From positions 1-16,716 of the forward strand of contig NZ_JASLDS010000052.1 in the NCBI RefSeq assembly GCF_030151385.1: a stretch of 16,716 nucleotides of DNA, given 5' to 3'. The notes beneath the pieces were generated by a model that had not been told where the DNA came from, did no database searches, and was given only the letters and a program-made list of their open reading frames with translations. This document shows positions 6,742-14,280 of the stretch, piece after piece; the first letter of the stretch is position 1, and every line of letters begins with the position of its first letter. Made by a program: the position numbers and the translations under genes. This DNA comes from Soonwooa sp. (GTDB lineage: Bacteria > Bacteroidota > Bacteroidia > Flavobacteriales > Weeksellaceae).

Positions 6742-7389
6742 ATGATAAAAAAATCACTGCTAATATTTAGCCTTATAATCTTTGGACATTGTTATTTTGC
6801 TCAAACAAAACCAACTGGAAATGAAGAGTTGGATTATATCTTATATTACAAAAGACTCGTTGATGCAGCAGATTCTATTCAAGCGCATAAAAAAACAGTC
6901 GCCTTTGACAGCAAAAAATTATTTGAAGAAACCAAAAAATTGGATTCTAAAAACTATCCAGATGCATACATCAGAAGAGCCAATGAATATTATAAGAAAG
7001 GAAAATACAACGAAAGCGGATTTTTGTATTATTTAACCCAATTACGCGCAGCAGATTTTAACGCTTCGACTTTAGGACATTACGGCAATGATGAAACGGC
7101 AGATATGCTAGAAGAAAATTCCTACTTATTCTTATCAGCTGATGTAGCAAACTATCATCGAATTTTAAAAATGGCAATTGATTACTACGAAAAAGAACCT
7201 TACACCTATTTGGTTAAATATGACAAGACCTATAAAAAACAACCTGTGGAAGAGCGATATTGCGAGATGCTAAAATTATTAGAAACAAAAGATCCTAAAG
7301 TAATTGCAGAAATACAAGATGGTCGACAAGAAATGATTAAGCGAATTAATGAATATTATGAAGCTTCCAAATCGGCATTTAAAAAATAA
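6742..7389 (+). CDS. Secreted protein of unknown function, TPR-like
   Basis: 215 residues from the ATG at 6742. I chose this start because it begins a typical signal peptide (MIKKSLLIFSLIIFGHCYFA, then QTKPTG). The only earlier in-frame start, TTG at 6697, lies within the upstream terminator hairpin and promoter. The mature protein is helical and charged. A segment at about 65-100 (YPDAYIRRANEYYKKGKYNES) resembles one tetratricopeptide repeat, and further helices follow to a Lys/Glu-rich end. No enzyme motif is visible. It probably sits in the periplasm. It has its own promoter and terminator between DPP4 and the first transporter, so it may be unrelated to peptide use. I do not recognise a named family with confidence. 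Confidence 0.72.
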   Translation: MIKKSLLIFSLIIFGHCYFAQTKPTGNEELDYILYYKRLVDAADSIQAHKKTVAFDSKKLFEETKKLDSKNYPDAYIRRANEYYKKGKYNESGFLYYLTQLRAADFNASTLGHYGNDETADMLEENSYLFLSADVANYHRILKMAIDYYEKEPYTYLVKYDKTYKKQPVEERYCEMLKLLETKDPKVIAEIQDGRQEMIKRINEYYEASKSAFKK

Positions 7390-7412
7390 AAAATCATAAT
7401 CAAGAATTTACA

Positions 7413-7448
7413 AAAATGGCTTTCAAAACTTTGAAGGCTGTTTTTATT
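7413..7448 (+). terminator. Terminator after the small secreted protein gene
   Basis: The arms around 7413-7426 and 7431-7444 pair throughout, with three G-T pairs (TGGCTTTCAA against TTGAAGGCTG at the core). The 3' arm runs into TTTTTATTT. It lies 24 nt after the stop codon at 7389. Confidence 0.7.
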
Positions 7449-7515
7449 TAAAATCAATTGTTAAACAAAATTAAAATTGAAGTTAATATTTACGTTATCT
7501 ATCGAATAAAAATCT

Positions 7516-7523
7516 TATTTTTG
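7516..7523 (+). promoter_or_regulatory. -7 element of the first POT transporter gene
   Basis: TATTTTTG matches TAnnTTTG exactly, 22 nt before the ATG at 7546. No clear TTG occurs 17-23 nt upstream (the nearest weak match is TTTA at 7489-7492), so this could need an activator or be a weak promoter. Confidence 0.45.
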
Positions 7524-7545
7524 ACAAATTTGAAAAAATAAAGTT

Positions 7546-9216
7546 ATGAAGAGCAAGCATCCTAAAGGGCTTCCCTATCTTTTCTTTACCGAAATGTGGG
7601 AGCGATTTGGTTACTATTTGATATTGGGAATTTTTGTACTATACCTTATCGAGCCACAAGGCGCACACGGAGGTTTAGGTTTTGAAGATAAAGATGCAGA
7701 TGATATTTTTGGTACTTTCATCGCTTTAACATACCTCACGCCTTTTATTGGAGGTTTCCTTGCTGACAGAGTTTTGGGTTATATCAAATCCATTTATCTT
7801 GGTGGCGTCTTGATGGCAGCTGGTTATATTGGATTGGGCGTTTTCACAGACAAACCTTTATTCTACACATCTTTAGCATTAATTGTTATCGGAAATGGTT
7901 TCTTCAAACCGACTATTTCTACACTTCTAGGAAATCTTTATTCTGAAGAACCTTACAAAGCCAATAAGGATTCAGGCTACAATATTTTCTATATGGGAAT
8001 TAATATTGGTGCCTTTATCTGTAACATTATCGCCGCATTTATGCGAAATAAATTCGGTTGGGGCGAAGCCTTTATCACTGCAGGTGTAGGGATGTTGGTA
8101 GGATTGGTAATTTTCTCGATTGGTAGAAAACACTATCTACATGCTGCGCAGATGAAGCCTGTACAAGAGGGTGATACGAAGCTTTCTGAGATTCTTATAA
8201 AGGTTTTTGCACCTGCAATTATCGCTGGTGTTATTGGATGGTTTGTACCAACTATGCTTTTTGGAAGTACAATTTTCGGAAGTACAAATACCGATGCATT
8301 TATCTTTGCATGTATACCAGTAATCTACTTCTATGTTTCACTTTATCTAAAAGCAAATCCTATTGAAAAACCTTCTATTGGTGCACTTTTATCAATATTT
8401 TTGGTAAGTATGTTCTTTTGGGCAGTTTTCAAACAAAATGGAACTGCTTTAACAAGATGGACGAATTACTACACCGATCGTTCGGTTTCGGAATCTTTAG
8501 AAAAACCTTTGGCTGCGCTATTTTTAGTTGAAGAAAAAAGCTACGAAACTAAAGAAGTCAATGTCTATGATAACCAATTCCGAGCTCAAAAAGCAGCAGA
8601 TGGAACGCCGTTAAAAGAACAAGGTAAGGATGTCTATTTCCGAAATATTTCGCCAGAAGAAAGAGCAAAAATAGAAGCGCAAAAAGATCATAAAGTTTTC
8701 CTCTATAACACAGAATTATTCCAATCTATTAATCCATTTTGGGTCATTGCGTTAACACCAGTTGTAGTAGGCGTTTGGGCTTTCTTAAGAAAAAAAGGAA
8801 AAGAACCTTTAACACCGTCAAAAATTGTTTTAGGACTTTTTATTTCCGCATTATCATGTCTCGTGATGGTAGGCGCTGTATATGCAGGACAAAATGGTTA
8901 TGTTAAAGTTTCGGCACTTTGGCTATTCGCGTCGTATGGCGTTATCACCGTCGGCGAATTATGCCTTTCTCCGATGGGATTATCTTTTGTGTCTAAATTA
9001 TCACCTGCAAGATTAACAGCTTTGATGATGGGAGGCTTTTTCCTTGCAAACTCTGTCGGGAACAAGCTTTCAGGAATTTTGGCAAGTACATGGTACAATT
9101 ATGATAACAAAGCTTATTACTTCCTAGTGAACTTTGCATTGTTAATTTTTGCAACAATTTTAGGCTTATCGATGTTAAAACGTCTTAACAAAATCATGAA
9201 AGAAAAAGGACACTAA
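7546..9216 (+). CDS. POT/PTR2-family transporter 1, divergent salt-bridge residues
   Basis: Inner-membrane transporter of the proton-dependent oligopeptide family, 556 residues with many hydrophobic helices. Family marks are the TM1 motif EMWERFGYY (16-24), GGFLADRVLG, GNGFFKP with the TM4 lysine, FYMGINIGAF, and ITVGELCLSPMGLS in TM10 with the peptide-binding Glu. Two positions differ from its neighbours. Where family members have Arg seven residues after the ERF Arg (GMR), this one has Leu27. Where TM7 normally has Glu (FW-x-x-(F/Y)-EQ), it has Lys296 (FWAVFKQ). A hydrophilic loop of about 90 residues (about 303-394) follows TM7, against about 20 in the paralogues. Substrate and coupling may therefore differ from ordinary di/tripeptide-proton symport. 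It is transcribed alone. Confidence 0.9.
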   Translation: MKSKHPKGLPYLFFTEMWERFGYYLILGIFVLYLIEPQGAHGGLGFEDKDADDIFGTFIALTYLTPFIGGFLADRVLGYIKSIYLGGVLMAAGYIGLGVFTDKPLFYTSLALIVIGNGFFKPTISTLLGNLYSEEPYKANKDSGYNIFYMGINIGAFICNIIAAFMRNKFGWGEAFITAGVGMLVGLVIFSIGRKHYLHAAQMKPVQEGDTKLSEILIKVFAPAIIAGVIGWFVPTMLFGSTIFGSTNTDAFIFACIPVIYFYVSLYLKANPIEKPSIGALLSIFLVSMFFWAVFKQNGTALTRWTNYYTDRSVSESLEKPLAALFLVEEKSYETKEVNVYDNQFRAQKAADGTPLKEQGKDVYFRNISPEERAKIEAQKDHKVFLYNTELFQSINPFWVIALTPVVVGVWAFLRKKGKEPLTPSKIVLGLFISALSCLVMVGAVYAGQNGYVKVSALWLFASYGVITVGELCLSPMGLSFVSKLSPARLTALMMGGFFLANSVGNKLSGILASTWYNYDNKAYYFLVNFALLIFATILGLSMLKRLNKIMKEKGH

Positions 9217-9236
9217 TCCTTTGATAATCAAAACGA

Positions 9237-9267
9237 AAATCTCTACAGCAATGTAGAGATTTTTTTG
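9237..9267 (+). terminator. Terminator after POT transporter 1, GCAA loop
   Basis: A perfect 11-bp stem (9237-9247 with 9252-9262; core ATCTCTACA) closes a GCAA tetraloop at 9248-9251. Seven T follow at 9261-9267. It separates this gene from the next transporter. Confidence 0.88.
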
Positions 9268-9360
9268 TTTAATAAAGTTCAAAAAAGGAACAAAACGCGA
9301 AAAACCATTAAAAAACAGCATCTTTTTATGATTATAGTCATGCCATTTTCAAAAAAAAGC

Positions 9361-9368
9361 TATATTTG
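9361..9368 (+). promoter_or_regulatory. -7 element of the second POT transporter gene
   Basis: TATATTTG matches TAnnTTTG exactly, 34 nt before the ATG at 9403. The upstream region lacks a TTG at the usual distance, as for transporter 1. The rest of the 186-bp gap between the transporters shows only the preceding terminator and A/T-rich DNA. Confidence 0.48.
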
Positions 9369-9402
9369 TCAGTCTTAACAAAAAATTAACAATAAAATAA
9401 AT

Positions 9403-11079
9403 ATGGATATAGCTAAGTCGAATTCTAGTCATCCTAAAGGACTTTGGGTACTGTTCGGAACAGAGATGTGGGAGCGTTTTAACTTCTACGGGATGAGAGC
9501 ACTTTTGACGCTCTTTATGATTAACTCTCTAGGTATTATTGAATCGGAAACTTCGATTATTTATGGTGGATTTTTAGCACTTTGTTATTTAACACCAATG
9601 CTAGGAGGATTCATTGCTGACAAATATTTGGGTAACCGTAACTGTATCATTCTAGGAGGAAGCTTAATGGCGATTGGGCAATTTGTTCTTTTTAGCAGTG
9701 CAAGTTTATTTGATCAAAACCTAGATCTAGCAAAAACACTACTTTGGGTATCTCTAGGTATTATCATCTTCGGAAATGGATTCTTCAAACCAAACATTTC
9801 CTCAATGGTTGGTAGTCTTTATCCAAAACAAGAAAAAAATAAGCTTGATTCTGCATTTACAATTTTCTATATGGGGATTAACCTAGGAGCTTTCCTTGGA
9901 CAGTTGATTTGTCCATTATTAGGCGATGTTAAAAGTGTTGACGGCGTGCGTGACATCCATGCTTTTAGATGGGGATTCTTGGCAGCTTCACTTGCGATGA
10001 TGTTGGGGACTATTACTTTTTTCTTTCTTAAAAACAAATATGTTGTAACACCAGAGGGTCGTCCAATTGGAGGCTTACCAAAAAATAATACAGCTGAAGA
10101 CTTTGAAGAGGGAGAAGCTCAGTCTGCAAAATTCTCATCAAAATCGATTATCGTTGCAGTATTAGCTTTCTTAGTTCTTGGATTAGCATTTCATTTTGCT
10201 GCTGGACAGAATGTTGTATACTCACTAGTATATGCTGCTGGTTTAACACTTGCAGGTCTTATTATCTCAGACTCTTCTATTACTAAAATTGAAAGAGATA
10301 GAATTTTAGTAATTTATGTTGTATCATTCTTCGTTATTTTCTTTTGGGCTGCCTTTGAGCAGGCAGGTTCTTCATTAACCTTTATTGCTGACAACCAAAC
10401 AGACCGTAACTTTTTTGGATGGATTATGCCACCATCAATGGTACAAATATTTAACGGACTATTTATTGTAGCAATGGCTGTACCTTTCAGCTATCTTTGG
10501 GACAAATTAAGAGGTGTTGGCAAAGAACCTGTATCTCCGCTTAAACAAGCTATGGGCTTGGTAATTATTGCAATCAGCTACTTTATATTAGCGCACAATG
10601 TTAAAGATTTAGGAAATAGTGGATTATTAGCGATAAAATGGTTAATCTTACTATATTTCTTGCAAACATGTGGAGAGCTTTGTTTATCACCTATTGGTTT
10701 ATCATTGGTAGGAAAATTAGCTCCAAAAAGATTTGCATCATTATTGTATGGTGTGTTCTTCATCTCGAATGCCGCTGGATATGCGTTAGCAGGAACATTA
10801 GGATCAATTATGCCTGCTACAGGTGATAAGTTTAAAAAAGCAGAAGAACTAGGTATTAATTTGCAAGATGTACTTGACAAAAAAGTAAGCTTAACCTCTG
10901 CACAAACTGAACTATTAACTAAAAACCAAATCCCATTAGCTAATCACTCATTTGCTGGTTTCGAAATCCACAATCTTTATGAGTTCTTTATGGTATTTGT
11001 AGTATTATGTGGTATAGCAGGTATTTTGTTAGCTGTTATTTCTCCTAAACTTAAAAAGATGATGCATGGTATAAACTAA
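9403..11079 (+). CDS. POT/PTR2-family peptide transporter 2
   Basis: Proton-coupled di/tripeptide importer of the inner membrane, 558 residues. The TM1 motif is EMWERFNFYGMR (21-32), keeping Glu21, Glu24, Arg25 and Arg32. GNGFFKPNISSMVG carries the TM4 lysine. FYMGINLGAFLG follows, TM7 has FWAAFEQ with Glu319, and TM10 has TCGELCLSPIGLS. All residues known to matter for proton coupling and peptide binding in characterised POT proteins are present, though the second Tyr-pair position is Phe (FNFY rather than YY). An extra hydrophilic stretch of about 50 residues lies between the last two helices (about residues 470-525). It is probably a single-gene transcript between the -7 box at 9361 and the GCAA-loop terminator at 11101. 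Confidence 0.94.
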   Translation: MDIAKSNSSHPKGLWVLFGTEMWERFNFYGMRALLTLFMINSLGIIESETSIIYGGFLALCYLTPMLGGFIADKYLGNRNCIILGGSLMAIGQFVLFSSASLFDQNLDLAKTLLWVSLGIIIFGNGFFKPNISSMVGSLYPKQEKNKLDSAFTIFYMGINLGAFLGQLICPLLGDVKSVDGVRDIHAFRWGFLAASLAMMLGTITFFFLKNKYVVTPEGRPIGGLPKNNTAEDFEEGEAQSAKFSSKSIIVAVLAFLVLGLAFHFAAGQNVVYSLVYAAGLTLAGLIISDSSITKIERDRILVIYVVSFFVIFFWAAFEQAGSSLTFIADNQTDRNFFGWIMPPSMVQIFNGLFIVAMAVPFSYLWDKLRGVGKEPVSPLKQAMGLVIIAISYFILAHNVKDLGNSGLLAIKWLILLYFLQTCGELCLSPIGLSLVGKLAPKRFASLLYGVFFISNAAGYALAGTLGSIMPATGDKFKKAEELGINLQDVLDKKVSLTSAQTELLTKNQIPLANHSFAGFEIHNLYEFFMVFVVLCGIAGILLAVISPKLKKMMHGIN

Positions 11080-11100
11080 TACCACTCAAATTTATAAATA

Positions 11101-11128
11101 AAACCTCTGAGCAATCGGAGGTTTTTTT
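11101..11128 (+). terminator. Terminator after POT transporter 2, GCAA loop
   Basis: A 10-bp stem (11101-11110 with 11115-11124, one T-G pair) closes a GCAA tetraloop at 11111-11114, with T continuing to 11128. The next gene's start codon lies only 11-14 nt further on. Confidence 0.85.
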
Positions 11129-11137
11129 GTATTTTCG
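11106..11137 (+). promoter_or_regulatory. Tentative promoter of the nuclease-POT3 unit, inside the terminator
   Basis: TCTG at 11106-11109, a 20-nt spacer, and TATTTTCG at 11130-11137 are each one mismatch from TTTG and TAnnTTTG. If real, the -33 element lies in the terminator's 5' arm and transcription would begin at or beside the ATG codons at 11139/11142, giving a leaderless mRNA. Otherwise the gene depends on read-through from transporter 2. Confidence 0.35.
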
Positions 11138-11141
11138 TATG

Positions 11142-12128
11142 ATGGAAATTTCCGAAGATTCTTTGTTTCAATCTATAAAACAAATAATTTCTCTGGCACG
11201 AGAAAAAGTTTTTCGTGTGGCAAATTCTACGCTTTTACTTAGCTATTGGCAAATTGGACAATTAATTGTCGAAGATGAGCAACTAGGCAAAGATCGCGCA
11301 GACTACGGAAAATTCGTTCTTAAAAACCTCTCAGAAAAGCTTTCTCTAGAATTTGGAAAAGGTTTTGATTATACAAATCTCTCCAATATGCGAAAGTTTT
11401 ATAAAGCTTTCCCAATTGTTGACGCACTGCGTCACGAATTGAGTTGGACGCATTATCGTTTGCTTTTAAAGATAGACAATCAACAAAAATCCCAATATTA
11501 CATAGAAGAGTCCATTCAAAACAATTGGAGTTCCAGAGATCTAAAACGTCAAATAAACTCACTCGCTTTTGAAAGAGTTGTTGAGCATAAAAAATCGCCT
11601 TTAGAAAATATACAAAACGTTCTAAAAGACCCTTATATTTTTGAATTTCTAGGTTTAAAAACCGATGAAAAAATTTCAGAGAAAGATATTGAAACTGGAA
11701 TAATTGATCATATTCAAAAATTCTTGTTAGAATTTGGGAAAGGCTTTGCATTTGTTGGAAGACAACAACACATTTCTACTGATACATCTGACTTTTATAT
11801 CGATTTGGTTTTCTACAATTACATTTTAAAATGCTTTGTAATTATCGATTTGAAAACGGGCGAGCTTTCCCACCAAGATATTGGACAAATTGACATGTAT
11901 GTAAGAATGTATGATGATTTGAAAAGAAATGATGGTGATAATCCTACAATCGGAATTTTGCTTTGTTCCGAAAAAGATGAAACCATTGTAAAATATTCTG
12001 TTCTTAATGATAAAAACAATCTTTTTGCAAGCAAGTATCTAATTTATTTGCCCAAAGAAGACGAACTAAAACAAATCATTGACCAAGATCGAATTCGTTT
12101 TGAGTTGGAACAGGAAAACAAAAAATAA
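11142..12128 (+). CDS. DUF1016/YhcG-type PD-(D/E)XK nuclease
   Basis: 328 residues if started at the ATG at 11142; the adjacent ATG at 11139 adds one Met. The N-terminal half (about 1-150) is the DUF1016 helical domain (ANSTLLLSYWQIGQLIVE, FDYTNLSNMRKFYKAFP, LSWTHYRLLLKI). The C-terminal half is the nuclease domain: DFYIDLVFYN with Asp221, then IDLKTGELSHQDIGQ with Asp236 and Lys238, which fits an intact PD-(D/E)XK centre. The length is normal for the family. These proteins often turn up beside restriction systems or in variable regions; their biological role is not settled. Here it lies between two transporters, 12 bp ahead of POT3, with no methylase or other defence gene in view. Base composition looks like its neighbours. 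Confidence 0.88.
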   Translation: MEISEDSLFQSIKQIISLAREKVFRVANSTLLLSYWQIGQLIVEDEQLGKDRADYGKFVLKNLSEKLSLEFGKGFDYTNLSNMRKFYKAFPIVDALRHELSWTHYRLLLKIDNQQKSQYYIEESIQNNWSSRDLKRQINSLAFERVVEHKKSPLENIQNVLKDPYIFEFLGLKTDEKISEKDIETGIIDHIQKFLLEFGKGFAFVGRQQHISTDTSDFYIDLVFYNYILKCFVIIDLKTGELSHQDIGQIDMYVRMYDDLKRNDGDNPTIGILLCSEKDETIVKYSVLNDKNNLFASKYLIYLPKEDELKQIIDQDRIRFELEQENKK

Positions 12129-12140
12129 ATTAATTAAAAA

Positions 12141-13655
12141 ATGAGTTTAACATTACAAGAAATTCAGGATTTTAAAGGTAAATATCCAAAACAAATTTGG
12201 AGTCTTTTCTTTTCTGAAATGTGGGAGCGTTTCTGCTTCTACGGTATGCGTGGGATGTTGGTATTCTTTATGATTCACCAACTTAACTTCCACGAAAAAG
12301 ACGCCAACTTACAATATGGCGCAACACAAGCATTTGTCTATGCATTTACTTTTATCGGTGGTCTTTTTGCGGATAAGATTTTAGGTTTCAGAAAATCTCT
12401 TTTTTGGGGAGGAAGTTTAATGATTGTTGGTAGTGCTCTTCTTGCACTTGACCCACATGTTTACTTCTTTTTTGGACTTGCCTTTATTATTATCGGTACA
12501 GGTTTTTTCAAGCCAAACATTTCGACAATGGTTGGAGAACTTTACAAAGAAGGCGATAACAGAACTGATGCAGGGTTTTCATTATTCTATGCAGGAATTA
12601 ATCTAGGAGCTTTCCTAGGTGGTTACGTTTGTGTGGCAATTGGTAAAGGTTATATGCTTTCATCAGTTATCGACGAAGCACACCGTTGGAATGTTGCTTT
12701 CGGATTAGCAGCTATTGGTATGTTGGTTAGTTTAATTAATTTTCATTTCACTAAAAAGAAACTTGGTCCAATAGGGTTGCAGCCAGGACATCCTGATGCT
12801 ATCGTAAAAACAAAACCGCTTCCAAAATGGGCAGAATATGCAGTCTATGTTGGGACTTTATTGCTGATTCCATTAATCCAAGTAATGGTATCAAAAACGG
12901 AGTACACCGATTATTTCATGTACATTATCGGTCCAGCAACTTTGGTATATCTTTTTTACGAAATGTCAAAAGTATCGCCAGCTGAGCGTAAAAAATTAAT
13001 AGCAGCATTGGTATTCATTATTTTCTCAATTATCTTCTGGGGAATCTATGAGCAAAGCGGTGGTTCACTAAGTATTTTCGCAGCCAAAAACCTGAATGAC
13101 TCATTAGTAGGATTAACTGTTGACCCAAATGGCGTTAACAATTCTGGTGGTGCATTTTTCATTATTTTGCTAGCGCCTTTATTTGGACTTCTTTGGATTT
13201 GGCTAGGAAAAAGAAAACTAGAACCAAATACCATAATCAAATTCGGACTAGGATTTATCTTCTTAGGACTAGGATATTATGTTTTATTTGCAACAAGATT
13301 CTTTGCAACAGACGGCGTTTCATCATTGGATATCTTTACAACGGCATTACTTGTCATCACCATTGGAGAGCTTTGTTTATCACCAATTGGACTTTCAATT
13401 ATGACAAAACTATCACCTGCAAAACTTCAAGGTATCATGATGGGAATGTGGTTTTTAGCATCAGCTTATGGTCAATATGTTGCAGGATTAATTGGTGCGA
13501 ATATGGCGGAAGCAAGAGAAAATGCAAGCAAAGCAGAAGCACTTTTAACCTACACAGACGGCTACAAACAATTAGGACTATATGCACTAATTGCTGGTGT
13601 GGTATTAATTTTGATATCTCCTATTGTTAAAAAATTAATGCAAGAAGTAAGATAG
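12141..13655 (+). CDS. POT/PTR2-family peptide transporter 3
   Basis: Third POT paralogue, 504 residues, the shortest of the set because it lacks the long loops of the other two. The TM1 motif is EMWERFCFYGMR (26-37) with Glu26, Glu29, Arg30 and Arg37. GTGFFKPNISTMVGELY carries the TM4 lysine, FYAGINLGAFLG follows, TM7 has FWGIYEQ with Glu304, and TM10 has TIGELCLSPIGLS. The core set for proton-coupled di/tripeptide uptake is therefore complete. The start MSLTLQEIQDF at 12141 follows the nuclease stop by 12 bp with no terminator or recognisable promoter between, so the two are probably cotranscribed. The thioredoxin-like gene follows after 28 bp, making it the middle gene of a likely three-gene unit. 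Confidence 0.94.
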   Translation: MSLTLQEIQDFKGKYPKQIWSLFFSEMWERFCFYGMRGMLVFFMIHQLNFHEKDANLQYGATQAFVYAFTFIGGLFADKILGFRKSLFWGGSLMIVGSALLALDPHVYFFFGLAFIIIGTGFFKPNISTMVGELYKEGDNRTDAGFSLFYAGINLGAFLGGYVCVAIGKGYMLSSVIDEAHRWNVAFGLAAIGMLVSLINFHFTKKKLGPIGLQPGHPDAIVKTKPLPKWAEYAVYVGTLLLIPLIQVMVSKTEYTDYFMYIIGPATLVYLFYEMSKVSPAERKKLIAALVFIIFSIIFWGIYEQSGGSLSIFAAKNLNDSLVGLTVDPNGVNNSGGAFFIILLAPLFGLLWIWLGKRKLEPNTIIKFGLGFIFLGLGYYVLFATRFFATDGVSSLDIFTTALLVITIGELCLSPIGLSIMTKLSPAKLQGIMMGMWFLASAYGQYVAGLIGANMAEARENASKAEALLTYTDGYKQLGLYALIAGVVLILISPIVKKLMQEVR

Positions 13656-13683
13656 AAATCGAGCTTCTTCATAAAATAAAATT

Positions 13684-14211
13684 ATGATGAAGATTTTTTT
13701 CGCTGTATTTTTCACATTATCATCGTATTTATCTTTTGCACAAGTGCATTGGATAACGATTAACGAGGCGCTAGAAGCCCAAAAGAAAATACCGAAAAAA
13801 ATCTTCATTGCTTTTACTGACGACAATTGCACACCTTGCCAAAAGATGGAAAATCTAGCTTTCGACAATCCTGTCATTGCCAAGATGATTGCAGATAAGT
13901 ACTATGCTGTCAAGTTTTTTGCAGACAGTAAGGAGAAAGTTAACTTTCGAGGACGCGAATTTGACAGAGCAGACAGCCTTCCCCAAACCGCGATGCATCC
14001 TTTCGCAAAGTATATGAATATCTCCACAGTTCCGACTTTAGTATTTTTGGATGAGCACGCCGCACCGATAACCAGCTTGATGGGCGCACTTTCTGCCAAA
14101 GATATCGAACCTTATTTCTCGATGATTAGTACGCAAGATTACAAAAGTATCAAAAGTCGCCAGCAATGGGACGACTACCAACGAAAATTTAAGTCAAAAA
14201 TAAAAGATTAA
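13684..14211 (+). CDS. Secreted thioredoxin-like protein, CTPC active site
   Basis: 175 residues with a signal peptide (MMKIFFAVFFTLSSYLSFA, cut before QVHW), so it acts in the periplasm. The thioredoxin-like domain begins with WITINEALEAQKK, then has the redox pair Cys49-Thr-Pro-Cys52 after IFIAFTDDN and the conserved cis-proline Pro117 in STVPTLVFLD. This arrangement fits small Bacteroidota periplasmic thiol oxidoreductases with a helical insert between the CXXC and the cis-Pro. Whether it reduces or oxidises partners cannot be read from sequence. No DsbD-like partner lies in the window. ATG codons at 13684 and 13687 are both possible starts. It follows POT3 by 28 bp without a terminator and ends at its own hairpin. 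Confidence 0.88.
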   Translation: MMKIFFAVFFTLSSYLSFAQVHWITINEALEAQKKIPKKIFIAFTDDNCTPCQKMENLAFDNPVIAKMIADKYYAVKFFADSKEKVNFRGREFDRADSLPQTAMHPFAKYMNISTVPTLVFLDEHAAPITSLMGALSAKDIEPYFSMISTQDYKSIKSRQQWDDYQRKFKSKIKD

Positions 14212-14240
14212 AACTTCAGTATTTCTGAAGTTTTTCTTTT
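14210..14240 (+). terminator. Terminator of the nuclease-POT3-thioredoxin unit
   Basis: A 10-bp perfect stem (14210-14219 with 14225-14234, AAAACTTCAG and complement) has a 5-nt loop and is followed by T-rich DNA. It begins inside the stop codon at 14209-14211. Confidence 0.85.
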
Positions 14241-14280
14241 TTAGGAGCAGGTAATATTAGGTTACCTCATCTAGATACTC

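Noticed and set aside
11127..11138. TTG start extending the nuclease by a few residues.
   Set aside because: It lies in the T-tract of the POT2 terminator; the ATG pair at 11139/11142 gives the natural start of the family domain.
11320..11751. A 143-codon minus-strand frame inside the nuclease gene.
   Set aside because: It is antisense to an intact family domain, has no recognisable motif and no promoter or partner; judged a chance frame.
13193..13630. A 145-codon open frame inside the third POT gene on the same strand in another frame.
   Set aside because: The product is rich in Cys, Arg and Thr without any recognisable domain, and the overlapping transporter frame is fully conserved in motif order, so this is a shadow frame.
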